Shown in pieces: positions 8,101-16,070 of a stretch of DNA of 64,000 nt. Origin of the DNA: Bacteroidales bacterium (GTDB lineage Bacteria; Bacteroidota; Bacteroidia; Bacteroidales; F082); contig JALNZT010000003.1 in NCBI GenBank assembly GCA_023229135.1, forward strand, positions 62,001 through 126,000, given 5' to 3'. The notes under the pieces were generated by a model. The model was not told the origin of the DNA and ran no database searches. It saw only the letters and a list, made by a program, of their open reading frames with translations. The translations under genes and the position numbers were made by a program. How positions within the stretch are numbered: position 1 is the stretch's first letter; each line of letters starts with the position of its first letter.

Positions 8101-8753
8101 TGCATTATTTCTTTAATTCTGTTCATCACTTTATCCACCACGGCATCGCAATAAATAAGATTAAACTCGAAAACTTCTTCAGCGGAATAGGACTTTGTCA
8201 ATTCTTTTCTCAGCATAGCTTTAGCCCGATTTAGCCGCACTTTCACGTTTGCCTCACTGATGCTTAAAGCTTCTGCTGTTTCTTTTACGTTCAGCCCGTT
8301 GACTTCCCGCAAGGTGAAAACCATCCGGTAATCAGAGGGAATGTGTAAAATGGCATCCTCCATTATAGTGTTTAGCTCTTTAGTCATAACTGTTTTGTTA
8401 GTATCCAGACGCTCATCTGCAATAAACACAGATTTTGAGCCTTCATTTATTTCTGCGCTTATTATATGTTGATAGTTCCATTTTTGTCGCTTTCTATAAC
8501 AATTATGAAGCATTATTTTGATGAGCCAGGTTTTGAAAGACGAACGGTATTCAAAAGCTTTTAGGCCATTAAACGCATCAATATAAGTGTCTTGCATCAG
8601 ATCCTGAGTGTCCTCGTGATTATAGTGCTGCAAACGTCCTATCTTATACAAATAGGAGTTGTATCTCCTGATTATTAATTCATATAATTTCGTTTCTCCA
8701 TATAAAACCTTCTGAACGAGATCGTTATCTGAATACTGAATAGTTTCTTTCAT
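8097..8753 (-). CDS. ECF-type RNA polymerase sigma factor
   Basis: This is a group IV sigma-70 factor of 218 residues that directs RNA polymerase to a small regulon. Region 2 spans about residues 28-95 (DLMQDTYIDAF, then FKTWLIKIMLHNCYRK). Region 4 spans about 133-187, with the helix-turn-helix LNVKETAEALSISEANVKVRL. The extra C-terminal 30 residues (VFEFNLIYCDAVVDKVMNRI) have no known domain. No anti-sigma factor gene lies beside it. The gene downstream is folE (4-base overlap) and those upstream are a cupredoxin and DUF4142. It may therefore regulate its own operon, but no promoter evidence settles this. Confidence 0.94.
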   Translation of the reverse strand: MKETIQYSDNDLVQKVLYGETKLYELIIRRYNSYLYKIGRLQHYNHEDTQDLMQDTYIDAFNGLKAFEYRSSFKTWLIKIMLHNCYRKRQKWNYQHIISAEINEGSKSVFIADERLDTNKTVMTKELNTIMEDAILHIPSDYRMVFTLREVNGLNVKETAEALSISEANVKVRLNRAKAMLRKELTKSYSAEEVFEFNLIYCDAVVDKVMNRIKEIMQ

Positions 8754-8800
8754 ACTTTTAAATTTTTATGTCTTTTTTGCTTTTGGCTTAAAAGGACAAT

Positions 8801-9139
8801 TTACTCTACGATCAATTCACCCTTCATAATCAGATGGATGCTACAATAGTAAGATTCACTTTTCGTGATCACTTTTTGCCAGGATTCTTCGGATTTCAGC
8901 AGTGGAGAAGCCCAGGCTTTGTCGACCTCAGTTACATCATGCGGCACGATGTCTTTGTTAATCCAAACAACGGTATCTCCCTTATTTACATTTAGTTGTG
9001 CGGGAATAAACTGCATGTCTTTAATTTCGACAACATAAGTTTTAGCTGCTGTTTTCGGGCCGCCGGAGCAGCCGTAAGAAAACAGCATCAAAGCAAATAA
9101 AAAGGAGATACCGTATTTGATGAAAATATGCGCCTTCAT
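8801..9139 (-). CDS. Cupredoxin lipoprotein (plastocyanin/amicyanin type)
   Basis: This is a small type 1 blue-copper protein that probably carries single electrons in the cell envelope. The copper ligands are visible: H67 in VPHDVT, then C99, H102 and M105 in YYCSIHLIMKG. The N terminus has a lipoprotein signal with FSYGCSG, so acylation at C24 is likely. About 85 residues remain after cleavage, matching the family size. It begins three bases after the DUF4142 stop codon, so the two are co-transcribed. Its redox partner is unknown. Confidence 0.93.
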   Translation of the reverse strand: MKAHIFIKYGISFLFALMLFSYGCSGGPKTAAKTYVVEIKDMQFIPAQLNVNKGDTVVWINKDIVPHDVTEVDKAWASPLLKSEESWQKVITKSESYYCSIHLIMKGELIVE

Positions 9140-9142
9140 CTG

Positions 9143-9682
9143 TTAATTGAATTGTTTCTGGAGCATTTCTGCATGTCCCAGATGTGTTTCGAGAATAGGC
9201 ACTACTTTTTGCAATAAGGCTTTTAATTCCTCATTTTGCGACTGCGGTATCAGCACTGTTTTTACAGCTCCAATCACCGCTTTGTGGTAAGTAACTTCAT
9301 TGTCAACATATGCTTTGTCAAAGTCTTTACCGGATTTTGAATTGAGCATTTCTATTGTCTTTTTTGCATCGGCAAGCATTTGTGTACTCACTGCATTGTC
9401 TTTGGGAGTAACATTTAGCTTCGTTACCAGATCTACTGCTAAACCAATAACGACATTGTGATCTGTAATCATGGTTTTCGCAAATTCCACCACTTTAGGA
9501 TTTTGCGATTTTTTTACCGCAATCTTCGCGAAATCAATATCATTTTGATTGGCGACAACAGCTATAGAAGCAATTTCGGGATCGGTTAACGCTGGGCTTT
9601 CTTGTCCAAAAACCGGTGATAAGGTTGTAACATAGCCAAGAATCACGCAAGTGATAAAGGCTGCTTTTCTAAGATTTTTCAT
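9143..9682 (-). CDS. Exported DUF4142 protein
   Basis: This is a DUF4142 protein, a ferritin-like four-helix family of unknown activity found in the envelope. The start at 9682 (MKNLRKAAFI) gives a signal peptide of about 26 residues ending near VFGQ. The open frame extending to 9760 only adds a non-signal stretch. The mature part shows the family pattern ALTDPEIASIAVVANQND, then KTMITDHNVV and, near the end, ETHLGHAEMLQKQF. The histidines H76, H134 and H166 could bind metal, but no ligand is proven. It is the first gene of the operon DUF4142, cupredoxin, ECF sigma, folE. Confidence 0.9.
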   Translation of the reverse strand: MKNLRKAAFITCVILGYVTTLSPVFGQESPALTDPEIASIAVVANQNDIDFAKIAVKKSQNPKVVEFAKTMITDHNVVIGLAVDLVTKLNVTPKDNAVSTQMLADAKKTIEMLNSKSGKDFDKAYVDNEVTYHKAVIGAVKTVLIPQSQNEELKALLQKVVPILETHLGHAEMLQKQFN

Positions 9683-10023
9683 TTGCTTAAATTTTAAGAT
9701 TAATACTTTAATAGAGTATAGCTGCAATGAAAAGGTTACAAATTGATTAACAATTAACAAAAAAAATAGTTCAGCATTCTGCTCAGGGCAATTAGCCGTA
9801 TGGCTACGCTATCAATGATCATTGCGTGATTTCATCAGAAGACAAAGCTGCAAATCGCTTTTTGTCTTTCACACTTTTACCGTTAATTTATTCAAACCTA
9901 CCTTTCGTTTATTCATAATCGTCATCCACTTATTTGCTCTTGAATTGAGCTGCCGTTCGACTTAGCTTTGGTCTTCATCTCGAATAAATTATCGTCAAAA
10001 TATTTTTAAAACCCATAAAAAAC
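9683..10023. other. Divergent intergenic region between the folE operon and the T9SS operon
   Basis: This 341-base region separates two oppositely oriented transcription units and must hold both promoters. A small inverted repeat TAGCC-GTAT-GGCTA lies at 9793-9806. The plus-direction promoter candidate is listed separately. For the minus direction I see no convincing TANNTTTG element. Confidence 0.55.
9940..9970 (+). promoter_or_regulatory. Predicted Bacteroidota housekeeping promoter of the T9SS operon
   Basis: A TTG at 9940-9942 and TAGCTTTG at 9963-9970 are separated by 20 bases. This fits the Bacteroidota consensus (TTTG or TTG, 19-21 bases, TANNTTTG). Transcription would start near 9977, about 47 bases before the first ATG at 10024. 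Confidence 0.45.
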
Positions 10024-10251
10024 ATGAAATTTTTCACTAAAAAAAACAAAGTGTCCGGGCCTCTTTTAATCATAAAAAAGAATACAGATCACGATAATGT
10101 GAAAGAATATAAATCCATTGAAGAGGCCATTGCCGATTTGGAAAATGATCCGAATATTTCGGTAGAAAAAATTGCCAAATTAAGATCCTCACTTAACAAA
10201 CTGAAAAACAAGAGCTCAATCAAAATACAGAATGGAGAGATAGTAAAATGA
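10024..10251 (+). CDS. Small hypothetical protein leading the T9SS operon
   Basis: I do not recognise this 75-residue protein. It is very rich in Lys (about a quarter of the residues), has no signal peptide or membrane segment, and is probably mostly helical (KSIEEAIADLENDPN, then VEKIAKLRSSLNKLK). It lies between the predicted promoter and the large type B adhesin gene, 33 bases before the latter. A clear ATG and the plausible operon position favour a real gene. Its function is unknown. Confidence 0.6.
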   Translation: MKFFTKKNKVSGPLLIIKKNTDHDNVKEYKSIEEAIADLENDPNISVEKIAKLRSSLNKLKNKSSIKIQNGEIVK

Positions 10252-10284
10252 AACTGATTTTTAACCGATCAAAATACCAACGCA

Positions 10285-13200
10285 ATGAAAAAAATATTCG
10301 CCATTATCACAACCATTTTAGTCCTTTGCGCTAATCTGGGCAATGCACAAGTCAATGGATTTACCCTAAACGACGCTTCCTTTCCAGCACCCCATGCTTT
10401 AGGTGATATATTTCCAATTAATGTATCGTTCAACTGGCCCCCAACGACAACAAGCGCGGTGATAGTATTGGACTACGACCCTTCAATGGTCTCTTACAAT
10501 TCCAGTTGTGCATCCAGCTTGCCGGCTTGTATCGCCATCGCAAATAACGGCACACAGCTCACCATCGCCTTGAGTAGTTTGTCGGCCTGCACCAACACCA
10601 ACGCCATCAGTTTCAATGTGTGTTTTCAGTTTAATTGTCCCGACACCTGCACCGGGGTAACGAAAACAGCTTTGTTTAGCGGTCTGATTACGGATGATAT
10701 ACCCAGCACTCAAACGGATTCATGCACGGCAAACGGGATTTTAAACAACTCGGTTACCTTGAACCATAATTTCCACTCGTACAATGTGATGACGAATGAA
10801 ATCACCTTCAGGGCTTGTTTTAATAATCCTAATTGTTTCACGATAAATGACCCCACTTTTGAGGTAGTTTTGGCGCCTGCACTGGGTATAATCACATCGG
10901 TGATTGGAACAAATTATTCCTATACCCTCGCCGGAAATATAATAAGCCCAAATGTTGCAGCCTTTACGCGCTATGCAAATGATTGTTTTTATTATGTGGT
11001 AAAACTGGAATGCGATACAGGTCTTGGGCAAACACTTACAAGTAACCTTACTTTAAAAGCTGTCAATTGTGGAATTCCAAATAGTATAATTACCGGTCCG
11101 GTAGCTGCATCTTTTACCATTCCAGCTGTACCGGTAGCAACATCAACTGTTGCGGTAAACGCGTATTCAACTTCTAATAATTTCACCTATTCCATCACCA
11201 ATACAGGCAATAATCCCATTAGCCTGACAGCCACCAATTTTGTTCCTCTGGTGCATTTAAAAAACTCGCCCTCCAACTCAGTAACTCAAACGACTTCTCA
11301 ACCGGGTCTGGTTGGGAGTATTATTTATGTCGATTGTTTTTCTTCACCTACAGCAACCAATACCTTGATCGGCAACAACGCTTCCGACGGAAATGCACCG
11401 GCAAATACTACAAAATTTATACATGCTGTGAACAATCTGTTACCTGGCCAGTGGGTTATGTTAAACCTATTCTATGACTTGACCTCTTCCTGTAACGGCC
11501 CGGCAGGTGATCCGCCTTATCAAGACAGTGTTTCCATCCATTTTATATGCGAACCGGGCGGAGGCCCTGTTGGAGGATGTGTGCCTTGTGGAGAAGGTGA
11601 TACAATAAACATAGTTACAATTTACAACCCATTTCCAAATATCGCATGCGTAACAAGTCAATATATTGAGGGATGCAAAAATGTTGGTGACACCCTTGAT
11701 TTATGTTATGAATTCAGGAATGGTGGCGATGCTGATTTCATCGGCGGGACATATAATGTACCATTGCCAGCTTGGTTGTTGGCCGATCATTCTACGGTAA
11801 CCTATACCGGATTCTCCACTGATCCAACTATTGTTCCATCGTCCAATCTCGAGTTTAACTTACCCGATATACCCTTTGGAACGAACACCTATAAGATTTG
11901 TTTTCAGGCTGTTATTCATGATGGTGCTGTTGGTGGAGCTAATACAATTTGGCCTGTGGTCTCAGGAGGCAATTTAATAAATCCTCAAAATGTTTGTCAA
12001 ACTAATTTTAACATCTGTGCATTTGCAGCCATCGGCATCGATAAAAAGGTGAAAGGAAGCCTGGACACGAATTTTGGCACCAGCGGATACGGCAATCCCA
12101 ATTCCACGGTTACCTATCAAATCACAATCAGAAACACAGGAACCGTCGCTGTTGACAGTCTGGTGGTCATTGACAGAATACCGGCCATTGGCAACCTGAG
12201 CATTTTGGGCAGCCCAAATTCTGTAGCCATAAACAATCAGTTTAATATGCAGATGCAAGCCGCTCCAACCGATGTAAACTATCTGGCTGAATATACCACT
12301 ACCCAAAATATATGTACAGGTTGGCCGGCAACAGGAACCAATTGCAACCTGGGTTCCTGGGGTTCGTCATTGGAGGATGGAGGTGTGAGTTTTACATTTA
12401 CTCCTTCCTTCACTTTGCAGCCCGGTGATGATTACACCTTTACTTTTAATACCACCATCCCTGATGGCACTGCAAATGGCATGGTCGATTGTAACACGGC
12501 TGGTTTTATTGCGAAGTCTCTTTCTGGCGGCTACAATATCAATCCGGTTGAAACAAATCCAGTTTGCGTAACCGTAATCATTGATAGCTGTCATTTTCTA
12601 TGCAATTCCGATTTCGAGGACAACCAACTTGTGCAAGTCGGGGAACAGGGATTTTTTAGCCAGGATTCTGTTCCCTGCTGGAACACGACAACGGAGGATA
12701 AAATTATTGAAGTCTGGGGCGATGGCTTCAATGGCGTGCCTTCCTATTCAGGAAATCAATTTATTGAATTGAATGCCCATGTCGTGGGAACTTTGTACCA
12801 GAATTTTACAGCAACGCCCGGCAATACAGTCAATATTTCATTCGCACACCGAGGCCGTGTTGGTTTCACAAACAGTATGAGCGTTTCCCTTGAACCGGCT
12901 CCGCTGGGAAGTGGAATACCCGTGAATCTTGGAACTTTCAACGCTGTAACCACCAGCTGGACGCTCAACAGTGTATCTTATACCTTTCCAAATAATAGCG
13001 TTACGAATTATGTTTTAAGTTTTATTTCGCTACCGGTTGGCGGCACAGAGGCAGGCGGAAACTTTCTGGATGCAGTTTCAGTTGACTGTCCTTCAAGTAT
13101 TTGCGGTGTCAAATTCAATGATGTCAATGGAAATGGCATTAGAGAAACCGGCGAGCCGGGATTGCCCAACTGGACGTTCAATTTATCAGGAACACTGACT

Positions 13201-15138
13201 TTATCCACAACCACAGATTCAGCAGGTCAATTCTGTTTCAACGACTTGCCAACAGGGATTTACACGGTTTCGGAAGTGAATCAACCCAACTGGCAGCAGA
13301 CAAGCCCGCTTAATCCGGATGGCTATACGATCAGTCTTTTCAGCGGATTTGCCATTGATACACTTGTATTTGGCAACACCTATTCAGATCCGGATACATG
13401 TAGCAAAACAGATGCGCGTATTACACCATCTAACGAAGGTGACTGTTGTTTTTTGGTTGAAATTTCAAATACCTACCTTCCTGATTTCTTCACCGGGATT
13501 TCTATTACATCTGATAATCTGACCATTACGAGTGTTTCTAATGGCAACAACTGGGGAACCATCAATTACCAGTCTCCTACTCAGGTAGATTTTACAAACG
13601 AAACCATTTCGGGCGGGATTCCACTCGACGACATGACGGGATTCCAAACGCTGGGTACGATTTGCTTTGCCGGCACCGGATCAAACCAACTGACAGTTAA
13701 CTTCCTCACCGGCAACCCTCCAGAAACTGAAGTGCTGTGTGCTAAAATACTTTTTAACGAAGGCTGTAGCGTTCCTGTTGATACCTCCTGTGTTTCGGTT
13801 GTCGATATGAAAGCTTTTTGTGAAGACGGAAATCCGAGCATGTCGTTTAGTTTACACAACAATTCCTATTTCACCATGCGCGGGCTTACGCTGTATTCAC
13901 AGAATCCGGATATTACTCCAAATCAGCAGTTTATTCCTATTCCTGATTTATTGCCGGGACAAACCTCAGCAACGATCGTCTCCCTGCTTACAGTTTTAAA
14001 CAATGCCACCAACGGGTGTTTCTTTATTTCTGCCTGCGACCAGAACACAGCACCCGGCACCAATGGCGAGTTTCCACAATATTGTTGCATGGACAGCATC
14101 CTGTATTGTGTGCAGATTCCATCCTGCGACCCTTGCAGTAATATGACTGTTACCGCTACACCGTCCGTTCCGGATAAATGCTGTTACAATCTGACACTCA
14201 CCAGCAATTATATCCTGGCAAACATCAAATACATTGAATTTACCGGAATTGGAGGGACTCAATTTGCACTCCTTTCCGGATGGAGTATTACTCCGCCGGT
14301 GAGCAGTAGTCATGTCAAAATAATAGCACCCGGAAGCGGTATAACACCCGGCACTTATCCTGATTTCGCCTCATTCTGCCTCACAGGAATATCTAGTTTA
14401 CCTCATCGTGTTCTTGTTAAAATGCTGGGTGAAGACGGTCAATATCTATGCACCGACACCCTAGAGTTCGACTGTGATTTGGTGGAGCCAACCTGTGCTA
14501 CTATCGTTAACGACTCTCTGTATTGCGTCGGCGACAATATCAAATACACTTTTTATGTGAAAAATAATGCGCCTTTTCCACTCTATCAGATAGATTTCAG
14601 AACACCCGACAGCGCCATTATCCTCGACTCTAACTATGTGGAACCCAATCCACCAATCACCCTGGGAGCTACAGGAGGCCCTTATACAGTAACTGTGTAT
14701 TCCACAAATCCAGACTTGAATCAATTCTGTATGTATCTGACCGGACACAATGGAATATACAACCCTGAACTGGGTCTGGCAGCTACGGAATGCTGCACCG
14801 ATTCCTTGTCGGTCGTGTGCTTGCCCATGGTCAAATGCGAAAGCTGCGACACCACCGGCTGCTGTCAGTTTGAGAACATGACCATCCCCAATGGTATTAC
14901 GCCTAATGGAGACGGATTCAATGATGTGTATGAAATTTTGAACTCGAGCTGCTGTGATTTTATTTCCATAGAGGTCTATAACCGTTGGGGCAATCAGGTA
15001 TATCAAAACAAAGATTACAAGAACGATTGGAAAGGTGAAAATCAAAGTGGTACCGCATTGGTGCAGGGCACTTATTTTATCGTGCTTGAGCTTCCCAATG
15101 GGAACAAGAAAGCCACTTACTTAGACATCAGATATTAA
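10285..15138 (+). CDS. Giant secreted multidomain protein with type B T9SS sorting domain
   Basis: This 1617-residue surface protein starts with a signal peptide (residues 1-21, ending GNAQ). The first 570 residues are Thr/Asn/Cys-rich beta repeats. A DUF11-like domain starts near residue 583 (VTYQITIRNTGTVAVDSLVV). Residues of about 770-935 form a carbohydrate-binding-like domain (SGNQFIELNAHVVGTLYQNF). An SdrD B-like domain follows at about 939-1030 (FNDVNGNGIRETGEPGLPNW). More Cys-rich repeats and a gliding-motility-type (type B) C-terminal sorting domain complete the protein, from about residue 1532 (IPNGITPNGDGFND) to IRY. It should be exported by T9SS, and the PorP/SprF gene three bases downstream is the usual partner for type B cargo. 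Adhesion is a likely role but unproven. Confidence 0.93.
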   Translation: MKKIFAIITTILVLCANLGNAQVNGFTLNDASFPAPHALGDIFPINVSFNWPPTTTSAVIVLDYDPSMVSYNSSCASSLPACIAIANNGTQLTIALSSLSACTNTNAISFNVCFQFNCPDTCTGVTKTALFSGLITDDIPSTQTDSCTANGILNNSVTLNHNFHSYNVMTNEITFRACFNNPNCFTINDPTFEVVLAPALGIITSVIGTNYSYTLAGNIISPNVAAFTRYANDCFYYVVKLECDTGLGQTLTSNLTLKAVNCGIPNSIITGPVAASFTIPAVPVATSTVAVNAYSTSNNFTYSITNTGNNPISLTATNFVPLVHLKNSPSNSVTQTTSQPGLVGSIIYVDCFSSPTATNTLIGNNASDGNAPANTTKFIHAVNNLLPGQWVMLNLFYDLTSSCNGPAGDPPYQDSVSIHFICEPGGGPVGGCVPCGEGDTINIVTIYNPFPNIACVTSQYIEGCKNVGDTLDLCYEFRNGGDADFIGGTYNVPLPAWLLADHSTVTYTGFSTDPTIVPSSNLEFNLPDIPFGTNTYKICFQAVIHDGAVGGANTIWPVVSGGNLINPQNVCQTNFNICAFAAIGIDKKVKGSLDTNFGTSGYGNPNSTVTYQITIRNTGTVAVDSLVVIDRIPAIGNLSILGSPNSVAINNQFNMQMQAAPTDVNYLAEYTTTQNICTGWPATGTNCNLGSWGSSLEDGGVSFTFTPSFTLQPGDDYTFTFNTTIPDGTANGMVDCNTAGFIAKSLSGGYNINPVETNPVCVTVIIDSCHFLCNSDFEDNQLVQVGEQGFFSQDSVPCWNTTTEDKIIEVWGDGFNGVPSYSGNQFIELNAHVVGTLYQNFTATPGNTVNISFAHRGRVGFTNSMSVSLEPAPLGSGIPVNLGTFNAVTTSWTLNSVSYTFPNNSVTNYVLSFISLPVGGTEAGGNFLDAVSVDCPSSICGVKFNDVNGNGIRETGEPGLPNWTFNLSGTLTLSTTTDSAGQFCFNDLPTGIYTVSEVNQPNWQQTSPLNPDGYTISLFSGFAIDTLVFGNTYSDPDTCSKTDARITPSNEGDCCFLVEISNTYLPDFFTGISITSDNLTITSVSNGNNWGTINYQSPTQVDFTNETISGGIPLDDMTGFQTLGTICFAGTGSNQLTVNFLTGNPPETEVLCAKILFNEGCSVPVDTSCVSVVDMKAFCEDGNPSMSFSLHNNSYFTMRGLTLYSQNPDITPNQQFIPIPDLLPGQTSATIVSLLTVLNNATNGCFFISACDQNTAPGTNGEFPQYCCMDSILYCVQIPSCDPCSNMTVTATPSVPDKCCYNLTLTSNYILANIKYIEFTGIGGTQFALLSGWSITPPVSSSHVKIIAPGSGITPGTYPDFASFCLTGISSLPHRVLVKMLGEDGQYLCTDTLEFDCDLVEPTCATIVNDSLYCVGDNIKYTFYVKNNAPFPLYQIDFRTPDSAIILDSNYVEPNPPITLGATGGPYTVTVYSTNPDLNQFCMYLTGHNGIYNPELGLAATECCTDSLSVVCLPMVKCESCDTTGCCQFENMTIPNGITPNGDGFNDVYEILNSSCCDFISIEVYNRWGNQVYQNKDYKNDWKGENQSGTALVQGTYFIVLELPNGNKKATYLDIRY

Positions 15139-15158
15139 CCATGATAAATGCTGAAAAA

Positions 15159-16061
15159 ATGAAAAAAATTATCTTACTGACTATGCTGCTGTCTGCAATG
15201 ATTTGTGAAGCGCAACAGGAACCTCAATATACCCAGAATCAATTTAACAGTAATCTTGAAATCAATCCTGCTTACGCCGGCGCCAACAATATGGCAAGCG
15301 CAAGCCTCAGATACAGAAAGCAATGGGCCGGATTTGACGGTGCTCCTTCAACGCTTACCTTTAATGGGGAAGGAAAAGTGATAAAAGACGCGCTGGCTCT
15401 CGGATTGACGGTGATAAGTGACAATATTGGGATCACAAACAGTACTTCTGTTGATTTAAGTATTGCCTCCCATTTGCGTATCAGCGAAAAAGGAATCCTA
15501 TCTGCGGGCATAAAAGCCGGAGTTTCTATGCTAAATTCTGATTTTTCAAAACTGGAAAACGTTAATCCGACAGACCCTCTATACGCCTCCGACAAACTAA
15601 GCATCACTTACTTAGGCTTGGGACTCCTATATCATACGCCAAAATTTTATGTTGGCTTTTCTATTCCCCGAATGATTTCTTTCGGAGATGTCGCTCCTCA
15701 GACCAAAGTCTTCAAACCGCATTATTTTTTGTACGGTGGTTACAGGATATCCCTCGATGATAATTTGGCCCTCCGGCCGGCATTATTGGTCAAATACGTT
15801 GAGGCAGCAGCTGTTGAAGCCGATATCGCTATGGATGTGTGGTACAAAGGATTATTTGGATTGGGCGTTTCGTATCGAACAGCAGACGCAGTCACTATGG
15901 CCGTGAAAGCAAGATTCAGTCAGTTTGAATTTGGCTATTCTTACGATATGACGACCTCCAGGCTGCGTACTTTCAACACGGGTTCGCATGAAATCTACCT
16001 CGGTTATTTGCTTGGTAAACAAGGAACTCCCGGTAGAATTATAGATAACACACACTTTTAA
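15159..16061 (+). CDS. PorP/SprF family type IX secretion outer-membrane protein
   Basis: PorP/SprF proteins are 14-strand outer-membrane barrels that accompany T9SS, often one per type B cargo protein. The hallmark EINPAYAG lies just after the signal peptide (MKKIILLTML to CEAQQ). Alternating beta-strand segments run to the end, including the family-typical FEFGYSYDMTTS near residue 265. An upstream in-frame ATG at 15141 adds six residues; I chose 15159 because it begins the signal peptide directly. The gene lies between its probable cargo (10285) and the PorE-like gene (16071), which begins ten bases downstream. Confidence 0.93.
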   Translation: MKKIILLTMLLSAMICEAQQEPQYTQNQFNSNLEINPAYAGANNMASASLRYRKQWAGFDGAPSTLTFNGEGKVIKDALALGLTVISDNIGITNSTSVDLSIASHLRISEKGILSAGIKAGVSMLNSDFSKLENVNPTDPLYASDKLSITYLGLGLLYHTPKFYVGFSIPRMISFGDVAPQTKVFKPHYFLYGGYRISLDDNLALRPALLVKYVEAAAVEADIAMDVWYKGLFGLGVSYRTADAVTMAVKARFSQFEFGYSYDMTTSRLRTFNTGSHEIYLGYLLGKQGTPGRIIDNTHF

Positions 16062-16070
16062 TGTTTCGCC

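Noticed and set aside
13465..13862. Frames of 60-93 codons opposite the T9SS adhesin
   Set aside because: They are antisense to a well-supported coding region with strongly repeated Thr/Asn codons, and have no start context or conservation.
14461..15045. A 194-codon frame opposite the large T9SS cargo gene
   Set aside because: It is antisense to the sorting-domain end of the 1617-residue protein and shows no independent conservation signal.
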